From Pedobacter psychrodurus (GTDB lineage: Bacteria; Bacteroidota; Bacteroidia; Sphingobacteriales; Sphingobacteriaceae), in contig NZ_SJSO01000007.1 of assembly GCF_004331735.1 (NCBI RefSeq), forward strand, positions 62,001-126,000: DNA of 64,000 nt, given 5' to 3'. The notes beneath the pieces were generated by a model. It searched no databases, was not told the origin of the DNA, and worked only from the letters and a program-made list of their open reading frames with translations. Below are positions 61,420 to 64,000 of this stretch, one piece after another; the first letter of the stretch is position 1; each line of letters opens with the position of its first letter. The position numbers and the translations under genes were made by a program.

Positions 61420-62424
61420 ATGAAGATTGTGTTTTTTTCTGCGAAGCCTTACGACCATGAATTTTTTGAAAGCTGTAACAAACGTTATGATTTTGAATTG
61501 GAATTTTGGGAAACCCATCTCGGTCCTCATATTGTCGACGCGATAAAAGTAGGTACCGATGTTGTTTGTGTATTTGTAAACGATAAACTAACTGCAGAGG
61601 TTATAGCCATATTGGCACAGAAAGGGGTGAAAATTATTGCTTTACGTTGTGCTGGCTTTAACAATGTGGATCTGAATGCAGCCAAACAATACGGGATTCG
61701 CGTTTGCCGTGTTCCGGCTTATTCGCCACAAGCAGTTGCAGAACACGCCGTGGCCATGTTGCTTACACTAAACCGTAAAACCCATAAAGCCTATAATCGC
61801 GTACGTGAACAGAATTTTTCGCTCTCTGGTTTAATGGGTTTCAACCTTTTTGGTAAAACAGTAGGGGTAATTGGCACAGGGAAAATTGGCGCTGCTTTCT
61901 GTAAAATTATGCTTGGTTTTGGCTGCAGTGTACTAGCTTCTGATCCTGTTGTGAATAAATCATTACAAAGTGCGGGAGTGAAGTATTTGCCTTTTCATGA
62001 AGTTATAAAAGAAGCTGATATTATTTCGCTGCATTGCCCACTTACACCAGAAAACCATTATCTTATTGGATCGAATAGCTTATTAACGATGAAAAAAGGT
62101 GTGACGTTAATAAATACAAGCAGAGGGGGATTGATTAATACACGTGAGGTAATTGAAGCACTAAAAACCGGGCAACTTGCTGCACTGGGAATTGATGTGT
62201 ATGAGCAGGAAGAACAGCTCTTCTTTAAAGATCTTTCCGGAAGTATTATTGGTGATGATGATATCCAGCGACTAATCAGTTTTCCGAATGTTTTGCTTAC
62301 CGGGCATCAGGCTTTTTTTACACAAGAGGCTTTAACAGAAATTGCAGAGTCTACCCTAAAAACGGTTAAAATATTGTTGGAAGATAATGCTGAAGAGATA
62401 GTTTCAGATGCAATATTGGTGTAA
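61420..62424 (+). CDS. ldhA: D-2-hydroxyacid dehydrogenase (D-lactate dehydrogenase type)
   Basis: The 334-residue protein is a D-isomer specific 2-hydroxyacid dehydrogenase. It has NAD-binding GVIGTGKIGAAF (Rossmann Gly motif), LRCAGFNNVDL, LHCPLTPEN with the catalytic region, INTSRGGLINT (substrate-binding Arg) and LTGHQAFFT with the catalytic His. Closest in layout are fermentative D-lactate dehydrogenases, which reduce pyruvate to D-lactate with NADH. It is 56 nt behind the GH2 gene, so it could be co-transcribed. It ends before a convergent hairpin. Confidence 0.91.
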   Translation: MKIVFFSAKPYDHEFFESCNKRYDFELEFWETHLGPHIVDAIKVGTDVVCVFVNDKLTAEVIAILAQKGVKIIALRCAGFNNVDLNAAKQYGIRVCRVPAYSPQAVAEHAVAMLLTLNRKTHKAYNRVREQNFSLSGLMGFNLFGKTVGVIGTGKIGAAFCKIMLGFGCSVLASDPVVNKSLQSAGVKYLPFHEVIKEADIISLHCPLTPENHYLIGSNSLLTMKKGVTLINTSRGGLINTREVIEALKTGQLAALGIDVYEQEEQLFFKDLSGSIIGDDDIQRLISFPNVLLTGHQAFFTQEALTEIAESTLKTVKILLEDNAEEIVSDAILV

Positions 62425-62468
62425 CCAGGTAGGTTGTTTGATGCTTGAGAATAGAAATGTTCTATAAT

Positions 62469-62520
62469 GAACGCAGGGAGTTTTAAGGAGATTTAATCAC
62501 CACAAAATCTCCATGCGTTC
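62469..62520. terminator. Two-stage hairpin between convergent genes
   Basis: GAACGCA (62469-62475) pairs with TGCGTTC (62514-62520), and inside it GGAGATTT (62487-62494) pairs with AAATCTCC (62505-62512). It lies between the stop codons of the dehydrogenase and map genes and can end both transcripts, though it lacks a long T-run. Confidence 0.5.
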
Positions 62521-62532
62521 GTTGTATGCTAT

Positions 62533-63333
62533 TTAGTAATAAGAAGTATTGAGGTTGCTGTTCTGCTTTTCTGCGGCCTCGATAGGGGCATAATTCGAAA
62601 GAATAAGTGCTTCTCCTTTTTTAATGCATACATCATGTTCAAAATGCACAGATGGACTTCCATCCGCTGTTCTGATCGTCCAACCGTCTTCATCTAGAAA
62701 AACATCTTTTTTGCCCATATTTATCATAGGTTCTATGGCCAGCACCAGATTTTCTCTTAATAGTAAACCATTACCTTTCCTTCCATAATTCGGCACCTGC
62801 GGATCTTCGTGCATATCTTTACCTAAACCATGGCCTACCAGATCTCTCACTACGCCGTAACCCTGCTTTTCGTTATGACTTTGGATAGCTGCACCAATAT
62901 CGCCAATGCGTTTGCCCACAACAGCCTCTTTAATTCCAAGAAAAAGTGATTCTTTAGTTGTTTTAACCAGGTTTAATACCGCTGCCGATACCTCGCCAAT
63001 GATAAAGGTATAAGCATGATCGCCATGAAAACCGTTTTTTATGGTACCCACATCTACTGAAATAATATCGCCATCTTTCAACTCATCTTTAGTTGGAAAG
63101 CCATGTACTACCACATCGTTTACCGAGGTAATAATATGAAAAGGAAATCCATTGTAGTTGTGAAAGGAAGGTACAGCGCCATTATCAAGTATAAATTCGT
63201 TAGCTATCTTATCAATCTCGAGGGTTGTAATACCTGGCTTTAATATTTTAGCTACTTCTGCAAGGGTATCGCTCACCAGTAAGGCACTGATCTGCATCAG
63301 TTCTACTTCTTCGTTGGTTTTATATAAAATCAT
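62533..63333 (-). CDS. map: Methionine aminopeptidase, type I
   Basis: The 266-residue protein is a type I MetAP with the pita-bread fold. The five metal ligands are visible in order: the Asp residues in SVDVGTIKNGFHGDHAY, the His in VGHGLGKDMHEDP, the Glu in LAIEPMINMG, and the Glu in SVHFEHDVCIKK. It removes the initiator Met from nascent proteins. The C-terminus carries about 20 residues past the fold (EAAEKQNSN...). The ATG at 63333 agrees with the family start. It is a single gene with no clear consensus promoter. Confidence 0.96.
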   Translation of the reverse strand: MILYKTNEEVELMQISALLVSDTLAEVAKILKPGITTLEIDKIANEFILDNGAVPSFHNYNGFPFHIITSVNDVVVHGFPTKDELKDGDIISVDVGTIKNGFHGDHAYTFIIGEVSAAVLNLVKTTKESLFLGIKEAVVGKRIGDIGAAIQSHNEKQGYGVVRDLVGHGLGKDMHEDPQVPNYGRKGNGLLLRENLVLAIEPMINMGKKDVFLDEDGWTIRTADGSPSVHFEHDVCIKKGEALILSNYAPIEAAEKQNSNLNTSYY

Positions 63334-63432
63334 TACCGCAAATTTAGTAAAAGAAGCGGAAAGGAAAAAAGATGAAAGAATTGAGGAGGTAAAAGGATTG
63401 AATGTTAGAATGATTAAATGTTAAACGCTAAA

Positions 63433-64000
63433 TTAAGAACACAACCTGTAATCGAGTGTTAAAACTTTATTTCTGATTCTACTCAGCGTTTCTAAACGCA
63501 TGCCGAGGTAGCTGGCCAAATAACGCTGCGGTATTCTGTTGATATCCAAATTACTTTCTTGGAGTTTGCGGTACCTGCTCATTGCTTTTGGTATCCTGGC
63601 CAGGATTGATCTTTCTGACGCTGCGTAATAATGAAGCGCCAATAGTTTTCTACCAATGAGGTTGGCCTCCGGATAGTTTGCGTACATCGAATCGATTAAA
63701 GTATAAGGAATACAGATGAGTTGACATTCTTCCAGGGCCTGAAGATACTCTATAGAATGACCAAGCTGTTGATCGGGATGACGTATGGCACCGATTAATT
63801 CATTTCCAAAGCTAAACCAGGTGCTGATATCTTTTTTGCCATCGCGTACGAAGCCACGAACGAGCCCGTGTACCAAAAAATATAACGAGGCATTACTGTC
63901 TATTGGTGAAAGAATGTGTTTATTCTTTTTAACATGGATGAGTTTGCAAGATTTTTCATGTTCTGCCTTAAATGATTCAGATAAGGGGTAGAACTGCTCA
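63433..64000 (-). CDS. Crp/Fnr family transcriptional regulator (5' end outside window)
   Basis: The frame is open to the window edge, so the N-terminus is missing. The visible 189 codons include cNMP-binding-type strands (HVKKNKHILSPIDSNASLYF, LVHGLVRGFV, ISTWFSFGNEL) and a C-terminal helix-turn-helix (IPQRYLASYLGMRLETLSRI). This is the short-winged Crp variant common in Bacteroidota, many of which do not bind cAMP. The signal and targets are unknown. A TTG at 63874-63876 is not a real start. It is followed by a degenerate AAAGGATTGAATG-type tract. Confidence 0.86.
   Translation of the reverse strand, partial: EQFYPLSESFKAEHEKSCKLIHVKKNKHILSPIDSNASLYFLVHGLVRGFVRDGKKDISTWFSFGNELIGAIRHPDQQLGHSIEYLQALEECQLICIPYTLIDSMYANYPEANLIGRKLLALHYYAASERSILARIPKAMSRYRKLQESNLDINRIPQRYLASYLGMRLETLSRIRNKVLTLDYRLCS

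Noticed and set aside
1..64000. tRNA, rRNA, tmRNA or known riboswitch genes
   Set aside because: I looked through the long gaps for GGTTCGAATCC-type T-arms and for familiar riboswitch cores and saw none; a covariance search was not possible.

Overview
The window looks like chromosomal DNA of a Sphingobacteriaceae member (phylum Bacteroidota), most likely Pedobacter or a close relative. This is inferred from content, not from a database search. The evidence is the AT-rich composition, the Bacteroidota promoter signature (TTTG, about 19-20 nt, TAnnTTTG) ahead of several genes, few visible Shine-Dalgarno sites, a type IX secretion (T9SS) type B sorting domain, TonB-linked outer membrane proteins with a carboxypeptidase-like N-domain, GH20 and GH2 glycosidases, and many structured intergenic repeats.

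Layout. 1-6000: end of an M16 peptidase gene, then a minus-strand operon of two DUF3857/transglutaminase-like proteins and ppnP, then a sterol-desaturase-family enzyme. 6.2-11.2 kb: guaB, a MITE-like block of nested repeats, and a TonB-dependent receptor preceded by a 27-codon ORF with three consecutive cysteine codons. 11.3-19.1 kb: LOG-family hydrolase, MaoC hydratase, a lipoprotein, DUF1801 and DUF2721 proteins, an acyl-CoA carboxylase beta subunit, a small kinase-like protein, an M19 dipeptidase and trxB. 19.1-20.5 kb: three tandem copies of a composite structured repeat. 20.5-27.5 kb: GH20 hexosaminidase, a lipoprotein, diacylglycerol kinase, a DUF922 protease, an ECF sigma factor with a membrane partner, and a dicarboxylate/amino-acid symporter. 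28.1-30.2 kb: rplU-rpmA, the latter with an unusual Ala/Lys-rich tail, and a secreted Gly/Arg/Met-rich protein.

30.5-37.6 kb is a minus-strand run: a tightly packed unit (PolB-like exonuclease, Imm32-like protein, double ABC ATPase, BNR sialidase-like protein), then RNase R and a polyprenyl synthetase. 37.6-47.3 kb is rich in arginine genes: a PLP-dependent arginine decarboxylase, a CtlX-type citrulline hydrolase, an arginine deiminase family protein, and argS divergent from the deiminase. PhnA and several hairpin repeats lie among them. 47.4-54.8 kb: TauE/SafE permease, a 1153-residue T9SS-secreted surface protein, an AI-2E family permease and mnmE. 54.8-64.0 kb: an outer membrane beta-barrel protein, a KOW-like small protein, a small membrane protein, a GH2 glycosidase, a D-2-hydroxyacid dehydrogenase, map, and a Crp/Fnr regulator cut by the window edge.

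Most genes are ordinary chromosomal genes. The less expected signals are the poly-Cys leader ORF, the families of multi-hairpin repeats in nearly every long gap, a transglutaminase-like pair in which one copy has lost its Cys/His, and promoter motifs so close to some start codons that the transcripts would be nearly leaderless. I saw no rRNA, tRNA, CRISPR array, prophage or complete insertion sequence.
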